From assembly GCF_963422355.1 (NCBI RefSeq), contig NC_085100.1:2042210-2106209 (forward strand): DNA of 64,000 nt, given 5' to 3'. The stretch is from Corticium candelabrum. Its lineage: Eukaryota > Porifera > Homoscleromorpha > Homosclerophorida > Plakinidae. Below are positions 10,772 to 22,159 of this stretch, one piece after another; position 1 is the first letter of the stretch; each line of letters begins with the position of its first letter. The notes beneath the pieces are model-generated. The model saw only the letters and a program-made list of their open reading frames with translations. It was not told the origin of the DNA and searched no databases. A program made the translations under genes and the position numbers.

Positions 10772-13441
10772 CTAAAAACATTGCAATCATGCTCCACATT
10801 GTAATCATCAGCAGACGTCAAACCACCAAACATAATACCCGTTTACACAAGAACTTGCAAGTGGGCCAGCTCGTACTGGCTCAATTTCTACGATACGTGT
10901 AAACGCAAGCTAAGCCGTGCCAGATCGGCTCGGTATTTCTAGCCGGGCTAGCGCGGGCTGGCTTGGGTAAATGCATTATGTAAATGCATAGCGTGCTGGA
11001 AACGAGCCGCACATGCTCATTTTACAAATGACGTGGAGCAAGACGGAGACTCTGTGTCTTATCCAGTTGTGGAGCAACCAAGATGAGCAAGAAATCTAGC
11101 TTTTGAACTCCATTGCTGCAACAGTCGCCTGGCGATAGACCTACGTCTCGTATAATAGTACAATGTCTCGTATATGTTCTACCCATTTCTCGATATGACT
11201 GTTGTAAAGCCATAGAGAAAAATGCGAGCAGCTTGGCTTATGTCCATTGCAAACGTGAGCTAATGTGAGCTATGTCAATCTCAAGTAACTAACCCACGTT
11301 AATGACACGCATTGGCTCACTTCTACAGTGTGTTGTGTAAACGCAGGCTGGAATACTGGGCTGGCATGGCTCAGCGTGCTCGTGTAAACAGGGTATAAGA
11401 CACGAGTACTTTGATCAAGAAAATGGTGAACTCAACACGTGACTGCTTGCCACATTGTAACAACGATACAAATCTACAGTTACTGGTGATGAAGTATACA
11501 AGCATAACTCAATCAATAGATGATATTCGGGGTGGGGTGGGGGTGGGGGTGGAGCTTCTAGAGCATGCACAATCTTGAGGGTAACAAGCACCTTTTGCCG
11601 ATCTCGCTGTACACAAAGTCCACGTTTCCAGGTCTACTTCTGAACCGTAGATCATCTGCCGTTGACTAGGCTTTATAAGTAAGTTCACTACTTACTATTT
11701 CGTGCATGTTGTGAGAGACTTTGCCTGCGTAGAGACGCGTACGAAGCCATTTCTTGAGTACGGCTTCTCGAGGGTAAGAGACTGCTGTTCAAGCTGAAGG
11801 TGCCTGATTCACACTCTGAACAGATATACGTGGAGTGGAAGTACAGACTACTCATTGCCAGAGATGAATTAGTTTTGGCGAGTGAAATCATGCCACCTGG
11901 GAACCCATTTCGGGTAACCAGACATGTAGGCGTTCCGCGTTGTTTCTGGGCAGTCTAGCTTGCTTCTGTATATATGTAATTGACCAAGTCGAAGTTCTTA
12001 CTGTGATAACTTGCACTCGATAAGTACACTGACGCGGATCAGAGTACAGTACACGTACTCTGTAGTCTGTTTACAATTAGCACTGCCAGTCTACAAGTCC
12101 CAGCAACTGTTTATGTCTAAAGTAACGCAACACATACACACTATTCCATAGCTGTAATGTCTAAATCAGAAAGCAAAGGCTGTTCTACCTCATCTGCAGT
12201 TGATCAAGACATGTGTGTAGTAGTGATATCAAAAGTGAAGATGTTAGTTGTCAAAAATGTCACTGAGGCGCTGAAGCTGATGGTTTACGTCCGATAATTG
12301 AACAACAAGCAAATGAAATAGTGTAACTTCAATACAAGATTAGAGTTCTCGAGCAAGACCTTGCATCTGCAGAGTCTGGGTTACAAGGAAAGGCATTCTC
12401 ATGATAAAATCAAGTCTTACACAGGTTTTGTGTAGAGAAATGTACTTGATACAGTGTGGAGTTCGACTGAAAGCAGCCAAGACAATTTCTCTGTATAGCA
12501 AACAAAGAATCAGGCCAAGGCACATCAAGTGATGTGTAAGCTCACGAGCTCACCGCGTTCCATTACGAGTTGGCTAGGCTAGACAAACTTTTGCTGACTC
12601 TAGTTTGACAAGATACATAGTCTCACAGTTCCACAGTTCAAGTAGTTCGCTAGATGGGGGAAAAGTAGTCCTAGTTTCAGCCACACAGACAGTGACAGTG
12701 CGTCATGTTCGGTTACCCCGAATGGGTTCCCCTACCGCAAAATCTTCATCTGACAAAACTTCAATCACTAAGCAATGAGTAGTCTGTCTTTCCACTCCAC
12801 GTGCATCTGTTCGGAGTGTGAATACAGCAGTCTCTTACCCTCGAGAAGCTGTACTCAAGAAATAGCTTCCTACGCGTCTCTACGCAGGCAAAATCTCTTA
12901 CAAGATGCACGAAATGGTAAGTAGTGAACTTACTTACAAAGCCTAGTCAACGGCAAGATGATCTACGGTTCAGAAGCAGACCCAAAACAAGGACTTTGTG
13001 TACAGCAAGATTGGCGAAACGTACGTGTTACCCTCGAGATTGCGCATGCTCTAGAAGCTCCGCCCCAATATTGTCTATACAAAATACACTCAATCGACTA
13101 ATAAATTAATTTTGCTAATCAAGAAATGGCTAGTATGCATGACACTTACAGAAACGACTTACACAAAACGAAACACGAAACTTACCATTCCTTCAAGAAC
13201 TTTGCCAAACACAACGTGTCTACCATTTAGCCATGTCGTCTTTTCAGTTGTGATAAAGAACTGAGAACCATTTGTATCTTTTCCAGCATTGGCCATGCTC
13301 ACCCAACCGGCTCCATAGTGCTCCAATTTGAAGTTCTCGTCAGCGAATTTATCACCATAAATACTCTTACCTGCAATACAAACGAGGATAATATGTAAAC
13401 TGTCACACTGACACACACACTAACACACGTGCGTGCGCATG

Positions 13442-13497
<56 letters not shown>

Positions 13498-15054
13498 CAC
13501 CTTCAATCATTTTTATATCACTTTTAAAGTTTAGAAAACTCTAGATACACTCAAGCATACAACATTTAAGGCATGACTACTATGCCTATTATTTGATTAT
13601 ACGGATCAGTGCATCTAATTACACAGCAACACCCAGACCATGCACTTCACTTGTTGCCTTCCAATAAAAAAATTGCAAGTATTTTCCACTCCAGACAGTC
13701 GGAATACAGCAGCATACAATTTCTGCTCTGCAATGATTTCAAGTGTTAGAGGCAATCATTACTTTGGTATACTCATACACTTTGTACAAAGTCAGTAAAC
13801 TAAATCAAGTCATACCTATAACGTACACTGCCCGTTAACTTATTTATATGCACGTGCCCAATATCCAGGAGTAAACCGTGTTATACAGCCAACAAGTTTT
13901 ATCTCGTATACAACACCTCATATCAACCAATCAACATGCCTAATGGTCACTTGACAAATTCTAACTGAGAAGATACAGTGTGCATCAGGGCCGTAGAAGC
14001 CGGTCCGGCTGGTCCATCCCATTTTTTCTAAGGTGAACAGGCCTAATTCAGACCCGCAGGAACCACGTAAGCATGCAGTCTGGTCAGTCCAGTTTTGCTG
14101 GGTACCTTTAATCAAAAACTATATTAGATATTAATCACCTATATTTTCAATCAGAAGTTTCAGGCAATTGTCGACTGTCCAAAGTCCAGTTTAAAGTTTA
14201 AACAAAAGCTAATTGTAGCATTTTAATTGAATTGCTATTTACACTGCCCAGAGGACCGAGGTCATTGCGTAGCCTGTATTACAGTAATTGTTGGTAAATG
14301 AGAGTAATTATTCAACAACCCGTTGTACAATAGATTATTTACCTAGTATGCTGGAAGACTGCTCTCTTGCACTAATGGACCACACCCTTTAGCGCGCGCT
14401 AGGCCGGACTATAGCTACTTTTCAAATGCTTCCTACGGGCCTGCTGCATGTATACATCTATGCTTCCTAAAATACTATATAGTAATCTAACAAACACTAA
14501 CAACAACATACACGTCATACAAACAAGCAGCCAAGCAGACGTTCAGCAATTGATCCAATAACAGCAAATAACAGCAACTAATCACCTCCAGTTCCGTCGC
14601 CTTTAGTAAAGTCTCCACCTTGAATCATGAATCCTTTAATTACGCGATGAAAAGCGCTTCCCTTGTAGCCAAACCCCTTCTACAAGCAGCGAAAAGTCAA
14701 ACAACAACTAAGCAAATACAGAAATCTCTCCCACAATCGTATCCGACCTCTCCGCTTGCGAGTGCAGCAAAGTTTTCAGCCGTCTTTGGGACTGTCTTCC
14801 CAAATAGACCGATAACGACCTTACCTACCGGCTCCCCGCCAATAGAAATATCGAAAAAGACCTAAAAACGCACACAAACGTTGACTCGCTTGTCTGCATA
14901 TCCGTGATTGCAATGGTCGCGCTGTTTGTGTGGTTGGGAGACAGAGTGATACCTTTTTGGTCACTTTTGGTCCTTTGGATGCTTCGGTCGTTTTGGATGT
15001 GAAGTAGAGGAAGGCGATGATGCAGAGCACGATCAATGTTGTTAATTTCGCCAT
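8622..15054 (-). CDS. PPIB: Cyclophilin B-type peptidyl-prolyl isomerase (ER)
   Basis: Secretory-pathway prolyl cis-trans isomerase assembled from five exons: 14953-15054, 14748-14861, 14586-14679, 13186-13370 and 8622-8756. All phases fit, giving 209 aa (vertebrate PPIB about 216). It begins with a signal peptide ([18 protein letters not shown]); an in-frame ATG at 15087 would add 11 residues before it. Active-site residues are present: FHR (82-84), GFMIQGGDF (88-96), NGSQFF (137-142) and the cyclosporin-contacting Trp in [11 protein letters not shown] (149-159). The tail [11 protein letters not shown] matches the PPIB C-terminus rather than cytosolic cyclophilin A, here extended by PSEE. 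The last intron (8757-13185) is 4.4 kb and full of mobile elements; exon 4 lies about 75 bp from a (CA)n tract. Family assignment is firm. Confidence 0.93.
8901..8996. mobile_element. Palindromic MITE, CTCGTCCCC family (copy 1)
   Basis: Perfect 16-bp terminal inverted repeats: CTATAGTCTCGTCCCC at 8901-8916 and its complement at 8981-8996. The interior carries a GGGCACCGG segment shared with the copy at 53169. It lies in the last intron of the cyclophilin gene, 11 bp from the next element. Confidence 0.75.
9008..9388. mobile_element. Pogo/Tigger-like miniature element
   Basis: The ends CAGTACAGGAGAACCTCGGT (9008) and GCGAGGTTTGACTGTACTG (ending 9388) are inverted repeats, each carrying a GGATTA/TAATCC block. 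A (CA)n tract (9130-9189) lies inside. No transposase ORF. Confidence 0.6.
9130..9189. repeat. (CA)n microsatellite
   Basis: About 30 CA dinucleotides with one interruption, inside the Tigger-like element in the last cyclophilin intron. Confidence 0.95.
10620..10769. repeat. (CA)n microsatellite, interrupted
   Basis: About 150 bp of CA repeats with AAAC, ATGC and ACGC interruptions, in the last cyclophilin intron. ORFs of alternating C-V or T-H residues here are artefacts. Confidence 0.95.
10837..11394. mobile_element. ~560-bp terminal-inverted-repeat element
   Basis: The left end ACCCGTTTACACAAGAACTTG and the right end GCTCGTGTAAACAGGGT are inverted repeats. Further GTGTAAACGCA blocks are repeated subterminally (near 10895 and 11333). 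No transposase is encoded. Inferred non-autonomous DNA transposon within the cyclophilin intron. Confidence 0.6.
11522..13075. mobile_element. Large fold-back element with ~390-bp arms
   Basis: The left arm (about 11522-11922) and right arm (about 12710-13075) are imperfect reverse complements along their whole length. For example, GGAGCTTCTAGAGCATGC near 11551 matches the complement of sequence near 13048, and GGGTAACC near 11913 matches GGTTACCC near 12712. The 790-bp spacer has no convincing ORF. It lies in the last intron of the cyclophilin gene; a transcript through it could form a long hairpin. Confidence 0.75.
13446..13492. repeat. (CA)n microsatellite near splice acceptor
   Basis: About 23 CA units roughly 75 bp upstream (in gene sense) of cyclophilin exon 4, preceded by GCAC/GTGC alternations at 13421-13445. 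Confidence 0.9.
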
Positions 15055-15067
15055 TGTGCTCTTCGGC

Positions 15068-15427
15068 CACGTGGCCATATGACACACGGCTTGGCACTTT
15101 CCAATTGGTCAGATCGGTTCACGTGACAAGTAAACAAAGTACCCGGATTTTGTACTAAATTGTTGTACTGTACGTTGGATACATCTCCAGTCGGTCTTAC
15201 CTTTTAGTACAGTAGCTACGCAGTAGTTATAGTTTGTTAATATCTACCGGTAGATATAAAAAGGGCTACGGTCTCAGCTCTGGCTACGGTCTCAGCTCTG
15301 GCCACGTCATGGGTTGCCACACCACGTGCGTTAGCTGTCACGTGTGCATAAGACTTACGTGTTTTCACACGTGTGGTTGGCCTAACTAGACAAGCAGGAA
15401 GAAGTTCGAACAGACATGCAACACGTG
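15068..15427. promoter_or_regulatory. Cluster of six CACGTG boxes upstream of cyclophilin B
   Basis: CACGTG occurs at 15068, 15120, 15323, 15339, 15368 and 15422, all within 360 bp upstream of the ATG at 15054. A random 6-mer is expected about once per 4 kb. CACGTG is the core bound by bHLH-ZIP (MYC/USF/TFE family) and some bZIP factors, and overlaps ER-stress-type ACGTG motifs. Regulation of the ER cyclophilin by such factors is inference. Confidence 0.45.
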
Positions 15428-16159
15428 AATGCGACAGAAATATATCATATCATATCATATGATAAAGGTTTATCTAATTATCACACATGTCTAGTCGTGT
15501 TCTTTGGTATGATGGCAAGCAGGAGAATCAGAGGTAATACGTAGGCGTCTCGTAAACCTTGAAACTTGAAAGTGACCAATAATTGACCTTGACGACAGCA
15601 GTGGTCGAATGTCCTTGAACGGAGAAAGGCATCATCGAAAATGATGAACACCCACTTTGATTAGTATTTACATTTGATTGTAGTTTCCTAGCAACCGAGT
15701 TAAAAATTTCAAACATCTTACAAGTAAATGTTATTCGTAGAAAAGCACACGATTTTGGTTGTCTTCTAGGCAACGATTATAACAAGGGAGGGAGATTCCC
15801 TAAGGTCACATGCAGATCTCTCTAAATTAATTTATAATTAATGTTTGTTACGGCTTCAATTCTTTTACAAACGATGGCATTTCAGCACAACTTGATGCAC
15901 ACGCGTTAGATAAAGGAAGATCGTTGTTTTCACTATGCACAACGTCGCTACTGTCTAGATACGTATACGACTAGGTACTAGAAACCGATAATTGCAAGGT
16001 GTGAAGTACGCGGTACCGATGCTGCAGTAGATACATGCATGCCTGAGGATGACAGAACGATCAGAATAGAAATGACGCAAGATCTAGTTGGTACCTTCCC
16101 TCACCTGTTGCCTAGGTATCATGCATTTCAATTAAGCAGAATGTGCTCCCCTTCATCCT
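15428..16159. other. Intergenic, no gene seen
   Basis: Gap between the cyclophilin promoter region and sushi gene 1. One minus-strand ORF (15528-15773) has no supporting features and I do not call it. Confidence 0.4.
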
Positions 16160-16167
16160 TATAAAAG
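16160..16167 (+). promoter_or_regulatory. TATA box of sushi gene 1
   Basis: TATAAAAG, 66 bp upstream of the ATG at 16233, a plausible distance for a short 5' UTR. Confidence 0.6.
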
Positions 16168-16232
16168 AGCCCCTCTCCAAACGCAAACATCAATTGCTTT
16201 GAGCTGCTCTAGGCCGGTGTGTGTAAACGAAA

Positions 16233-17318
16233 ATGACTACGTTGAAGAGTGCGTCTCTGGTGCTTGTGTTCTCTCTGTTGTTCTCCACACTGTCAGGTAT
16301 CTACATGCCTCTGTAGCTGTAGACATAAGTCTAGGTACAAATCTCGCAACGTTTTGTAACTAGAGTGCGATCGCAGATTTTGAGCAATGATTTTTGTATA
16401 GCTTACTAATTGTTTTCTCTCTCCAGGAGCTCTACCCTGTGCTTTCCCTAGCGGTTATCTCTCCAACGATGACATCGAGGTAGTACTTGAAGACGGTGTT
16501 GCGAAGTACAGCTGCAAGAACAAAACGCATTATGAAATCGACGGTCCGAAGACGAAAACTTGCAACGAGTCAAATGGAATCTGGACACCTAAAGAAAGTC
16601 CCCGTTGTGGTAAATAAATTAAGTTTTAAAATATTTTAATTAATTTTTAAAATATATTGCAGTGTTTGTCTATTTTACTAATGGTTTTTGTTAAGTTCTA
16701 GTCTGTATCTCTCCAATATCAAATTCTACGTACAGATCCAACGAGTCTTTTTACTTGGACGCTACCAACTGCAAATATTCTTTCTCTGGTTATGGTAAAT
16801 CGAGAAGGAAGCAGACAGAAGAATACATTTGTCAAAACGGGACGTGGAATAAACCCATTCCAAAACCTTGCGACTGCAATGTCTGTACTGCGCCTCGTCG
16901 ACAGATGATGAATGCTCAACTTATAAGAGTGTCTTCAAAATGCATTAGAAATAGAACGAAAGCCTACTATGCGTGCACTACAGCTGGTCTAGGAGCAATT
17001 CAGGTTTGTCTCAATGGAGAGTGGAGATGGAAAAGCTCTCCGCCTCAGTGCACCAACATTTCGTGCAACGCAAACGACCTACCACCTGGAGTCGTAATGA
17101 GATCGAAAACGCCAACAGGATATGACATCACAAACTTTGTTTTCAACAAAGGAGCGACAGTGAAGCTCGAATGTCAAGAACGCAAGTTCATCATACGTGG
17201 AAGCAAACGTGCCCTTTGTACCAAACGTGGATGGAAGTATGTGAGAAAACCTCAGTGCAAACCGAAGAGAAACAAGTCAGACAGACAAGCGGTAACGGAG
17301 AAAAAAACCACAAGTTAA
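16233..17318 (+). CDS. Secreted sushi/CCP-domain protein 1
   Basis: Three exons (16233-16296, 16427-16609, 16702-17318) give 287 aa. Exon 1 encodes a signal peptide (MTTLKSASLVLVFSLLFSTL); the rest is extracellular, with no transmembrane segment. Four sushi (complement control protein) modules can be traced by their repeated Cys and C-terminal W-x-P/C pattern: about residues 24-82, 83-141, 142-198 and 200-263. A basic Lys/Arg-rich tail follows. Both introns are phase 1, as is usual for exon-shuffled sushi modules. It is the first of three sushi genes on this strand. Sushi proteins bind proteins or glycans in complement, adhesion and innate recognition; the ligand here is unknown. Confidence 0.85.
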
Positions 17319-17969
17319 GGATTGAGACACATGGCATGTGCGATGATTATTCATATCGTAGCTATGTAGAGCTTCGCTGTTAGTGTCTTAGCAATTATCT
17401 ACAGATATATGGTGGTATGTAGCCAGAGAGACGCGGTACCGGTACCGTACGCGTACGTTAGTGCATTGTAGTCTGCATTGTAGTAGTCAATGTTGCTAAG
17501 CAATACGACAATATTTACTTCATTCTGTCGTCGTCGACTGGCTAAGCGGTGAAAGCCAGACGAAAACATCGTTTCCTATCTAAAGATACCGTGCGGAACA
17601 GCACTATAATGCCCGTGCGCGCGTTAGCTCAGAAAAAATGCGTTTAGTTTGAATTCGCTGAACGATTTCGCTTGAAACTTTGCACATTTCTTTACTAATA
17701 GTTCGTCCGTATTATCTCAACGTAGAGATGGTATCAAAGTGTGTCTTTATAACTAACGTTATTGAGACCATCCAGTCACTCAATCTTCGATCCGATTCTA
17801 CGCATGCGCCCCTAAAGTGAGTATGCTTTAAAATTATATAGTGCAACCTGCACAGCTTTAAAATATATAAACGACAGCGTGAAATGGTCTCGCCAGTCTT
17901 TTCACTCTAACTAATAGTCAAGATGGTCCTTGCTCTAACATTGTCTGTTGTCACACCTAGGCACTTTTT
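17319..17969. other. Intergenic, no gene seen
   Basis: Downstream of sushi gene 1, with no additional exon recognised. A+T-rich towards the minisatellite. Confidence 0.4.
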
Positions 17970-18468
17970 TGTCATACTAATCCAATGTTGTCATACTAAA
18001 ATTGTAATACAATAATACAATGTTTTAATATAATAATAATACAATACAATACTACAATTAATAATAATACAATTTTAATAAAATATAATACAATACAATA
18101 CTACAAGCCGTGATGGTCTAAGTACTTCTGAAGCAGGGTTTGCTTCCGGTACTTGTAATAGACTTTACAAACCAGACTGATCTGGTTGAGCACGACAATT
18201 AATAATAATACAATTTTAATAAAATATAATACAATACAATACTACAATTAATAATAATACAATTTTAATACAATAATAATACAATACAATACTACAATTA
18301 ATAATAATACAATTTTAATACAATAATAATACAATACAATACTACAATTAATAATAATACAATTTTAATAAAATATAATACAATACAATACTACAATTAA
18401 TAATAATACAATTTTAATACAATAATAATACAATACAATACTACAATTAGTAATAATACAATTTTAAT

Positions 18469-18865
18469 GGTTAGCGACAATGGCTACCACTCCATGGTTT
18501 GGGGGTTCAAACACCAGTGACAATAGTAAATTATGAAACTTGTCTGTCTTTCTTTCTCATGTTTCTCTAGCTTTATCCATGAGACTATGACTCATTTCAG
18601 TCGTTGGGGAGTTTCTGTGGTCTGGCGAACGGTCCGTTGACGATGACGTTCAGTGCTTTCCTGGTGGTCGTTGATATCCACTAGGCGTGCTGTCTACGAG
18701 TTCGCGGTCACCGTAATGCCTGCAATCTATATCGAATTGGCTAGTCATTGATCGCCGTATGGAATGCACGGAAACATGTACCCTGCTGGGCTCACCTGCC
18801 GGGTTGGTGGGCGCCCAGATGGGGGTAAAGACCCACTTGCCCATTATGGAGGGGCATAACGACAT
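18469..18865 (+). mobile_element. tRNA-derived SINE, copy 1 (5' truncated)
   Basis: Closely similar to the fuller copy at 62772. It starts within the tRNA-like head (GGTTAGCGACAATGG), keeps the B box GGTTCAAACACC at 18504, and continues through the same ~300-bp tail to GGAGGGGCATAACGACA. Confidence 0.7.
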
Positions 18866-19040
18866 TTTAATACAATAATAATACGATACAATACGACAAT
18901 TAATAATGACACAATTTCGATACAATAATAATACAATACAATAATACAATTAATAATAATACAATTTTAATACAATAATAATACAATACAATACTACAAT
19001 TAATAATAACATAATTTTAATACAATAATAATACAATACA

Positions 19041-19176
19041 ATATCGAATTGGCTAGTCATTGATCGCCGTATGGACTACACGGAAACATGTACCCCGCTG
19101 GGCTCACCTGCCGGGTTGGTGGGCGCCCAGATGGGGGTAAAGACCCCACTTGCCCATTATGGAGGGGCATAACGAC
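19041..19176 (+). mobile_element. tRNA-derived SINE, copy 2 (3' part only)
   Basis: Carries only the last ~135 bp of the SINE tail (from TCGAATTGGCTAGTCATTG to GGAGGGGCATAACGACA), nearly identical to the matching part of the copy at 18469. Confidence 0.7.
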
Positions 19177-19680
19177 ACAATGCAATACTACAATTAATAA
19201 TAATACAATTTTAATACATTACATATGTATAAAATTAATACAATATAATATTATGTTTTAAAACAATTGATGTTGTTATACGCAAAGAATGTCGTGACGT
19301 CATACCAATGCAATGTCGTCATACTAATACAATGTCGTCATAACAGACTAGCACAAAGATAGAGAAATGACCGCACAACTGGTCAAGTCCGTCATCATTG
19401 CAGTTGCACCAAGAAAGTCTCGGAAACTCGTCAAATCGAACTCGTAAATAGAAGGCAGTTCATCGACTTGTTAGATTCCTTTCTCCTTATCACGAAATCC
19501 GCGTGCGCAGCCGGAGACAAACCATTCCCTAGCAGTTACGAATCAGTTGCATCTCTCGGTCACCACACTTCCATATCAGATGGCTTGATCCGAGCATGTT
19601 TGGTAATACCCGGAGAATCTGTACATTTTAGGTATTTAATGGTAGCTGCTCAAATAGCTCCGTTACGGAATCTTCTCAAA

Positions 19681-20043
19681 ATGCCATCATTTGGAATTTT
19701 TATATTCGTTGCGTTTGCTTGCATATTGGTTATCAGCAAGAGCTCACCTGTTTGCCCAAACAGTAAGTCAAAGGCGAGTTTGTTGTAAAGGGTTTAGTCT
19801 CTATAGAGTTGACTGTTTGTGTTAGAATCGTTAACGAAAGTGTGTCGACACCCTGATAACCTTACTAACGACACTTTCGCGAAAGGTCAAGTGCTGAGGC
19901 TTCCCTCTTCGTGTCCTCTGACAGATTCTGAGGTCACCGCAGTACCAGCTACAACTATGCACACTTGTCAGCAGAATGGTTCGTGGATACCTCCGTACGT
20001 GGACCGCTGTCCGAGTAAGTGATCCACTATATTGTTGGTGCTG

Positions 20044-20112
<69 letters not shown>

Positions 20113-20113
20113 C

Positions 20114-20167
<54 letters not shown>

Positions 20168-20542
20168 CCAGCCTCTAGAAATTTGCTCGTTTGACTAAAA
20201 CCTGTCGCTATAGATCATTCCACTTCGTCACCTCCTGTCATCGGCGACAACTCTGCTTGCAAAGACGGAAACCAATGCCGAGTGTGCCACATTTCTAATC
20301 TGCGAACGCCGAAAGAAATCATGATTGCAAACTCCAACCGCTCCATCTTTTCTATCGGCCAAAAAGTATCGTTGCTATGCAAAGACAGGAATAGTGTCTT
20401 CACGTTGACTCATAATGACAAGGACACTGCGGTGTTAAAGAAGCAGGAGAAGTCAGTAAAGGCAAAATGTGTTCGATCCAAAGGAGGGGATGCTGCGTGG
20501 AAAATACCGACACATAAAACTTGCACAGAGAAAATCAATTGA
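19681..20542 (+). CDS. Secreted sushi/CCP-like protein 2
   Basis: Three exons (19681-19762, 19826-20014, 20214-20542) give 199 aa. The first encodes a signal peptide ([19 protein letters not shown]). Two sushi-like modules follow: about residues 34-90 with the signature [17 protein letters not shown], and about 105-196, more divergent, ending [11 protein letters not shown]. Both introns are phase 1. Intron 2 is mostly a (TG)n tract that begins about 30 bp after the donor. An in-frame extension upstream of the ATG exists but would displace the signal peptide. It is clearly a relative of the neighbouring sushi genes. Confidence 0.75.
20046..20166. repeat. (TG)n microsatellite filling an intron
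   Basis: About 120 bp of TG dinucleotides with one TTCGTGCG interruption. It makes up most of the 199-bp second intron of sushi gene 2. Confidence 0.95.
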
Positions 20543-20780
20543 GTTTTGCTGTTTAGCCAAGACCGATCGACAGAGAACGGTTTGCAGTCCATGAAGCACT
20601 ACTGAGCTGCTTGATTGATAGAAATGTTGTTAGCTATAGTATTGCATTTTGCTTAGTCTGACAGAAAGTTGAGACAATGACGCTCATCCATGATCATAGC
20701 TAAGTCCCCTATCTATAGCAAATACAGACTGCAATTTCGTGCACGTGCTTAAGTAAGTACAAGCAATCTGGTCTATACAG
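20543..20780. other. 3' flank of sushi gene 2
   Basis: No coding exon recognised. Confidence 0.4.
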
Positions 20781-20938
20781 CAGGCCCGGATCCAGATGGG
20801 GGTTCAGGGGGTTGAAACCTCCTCTTTTCCAATGGGCGTGTTTCAATAATTTCATTAGAAAAGAAAAAAGTAGCAATGCTATAAATAACTGCTACCAGGT
20901 CAACCTCCTCTTTCAAAAATTCCTGGATCTGGGACTGT
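20781..20938. mobile_element. ~158-bp MITE with GGATCCAG ends
   Basis: The ends CAGGCCCGGATCCAG and CTGGATCTGGGACTG are inverted, and CAACCTCCTCTTT-like sequence also recurs in inverted form inside. Non-coding. Confidence 0.5.
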
Positions 20939-22159
20939 ACAGGGTCTTGATTTAACCCTTTCTAGCTGCTTACTCGGTTTCCCACACGTAATTTGAGACT
21001 ATTGTAATGTATATAATAATAAATGTGACGTCACCGGTGATAGGATTCAATTAATTTCTAGCAGACAGTAATAAAGCTTACATGATAAAGGTAAGGAACG
21101 GATGCGGAGTTTCCGTAGAATTGCGGTAATTGAAAGAGCTCATTGTGTCACGTCAATCAAGACAAGTCAAGACACACAAGAATTTCCAAGACCACAGACG
21201 GCACGTGGCATGATATTAATAATTTTAATTTAAGTTAATAAAATACCTAGAAATACAGTTTTGCATTTCTCTATGTTTAGTAATTAATTAAAGATTCCCG
21301 CAAAAGAATGACAGGAGAAGTTGTTTTCGCTCAGACAAATTGCATTCTAGGGTTAGAGCAGTCCGAGATGGGGTCAGAAACAGAAGCAAACACAAAATCA
21401 CAACACTCGCACTCGTGCAAACAACAAGCAGGCACACGCGAGCGGTGATACGGTATCTAGAGACTTAATTAAATTAAATAAATAATTAATTAATTAGCTA
21501 CTATCATCCAGAACGGTATATACACAGCTTTGCTACATTTCATGAGTCTCACGTAGGGCCAGACCTTCGGCGTACGCGGAGCGGATAGGGAGTATTTACA
21601 GAAACTGATCTGAATAATATGAAACCAAATCGGAAGCTAGCGTACAATGCAAAAAGGGTATTACAATTATGCGTGAGATTGTCCCATTATGTAATTCCCA
21701 ATAATGTCAGATTTCTCAGCGGTGCTCAAGGGAACACTCACACTATCAAATATAGAACGTACCCTAGACATTTGCCGGGACAATTCTAGACACACATGCA
21801 CATGCAAGGGACTCTTGGAGACACACGGAGAAGCTAACTAATCTCCGCCCACTAGCTGCATGTGGTCCCACTACAGACTGTTTCTTGAGAATTAAACCAT
21901 TATGATACCTACCTTTCAATTAAACGTCACTCTTTCAATTGCTGAAGCTGTGAAAAAAGTCATTTGATTCCGTTCTTCACACTAGCTTTCGTGGCTGACC
22001 TGACTAACTAAAAGGGAATGTTAAATTAACACCTCCACAACCAATGGACGTTCACTTATCTTGCAAAATGTCACGCAATCAGAGACAATTAAAGAAGCAT
22101 ATAATGAATAGGGACTGCAGCCTGCGAACATACACGCTGCTCCACTGATGGTAAGAGCG
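20939..22159. other. Intergenic, no gene seen
   Basis: Low-complexity TTAATTAATTAA patches and no supportable exon. A TATA-like CATATAATG near 22099 lies about 60 bp upstream of sushi gene 3. Confidence 0.4.

Larger units (their letters stand above)
17970..19260. repeat. AT-rich minisatellite array broken by SINE copies
   Basis: Repeated ~50-bp units built from AATAATACAATTTTAATA and AATACAATACTACAATT occupy about 17970-18110, 18198-18468, 18866-19040 and 19178-19225. Between them sit a ~88-bp unrelated insert (18110-18197) and two copies of the tRNA-derived SINE. No coding potential. Confidence 0.85.

Noticed and set aside
14821-15097. Upstream starts (15087, 15097) for cyclophilin B
   Set aside because: They place 11 or more polar residues before an otherwise ideal signal peptide, or use another frame.
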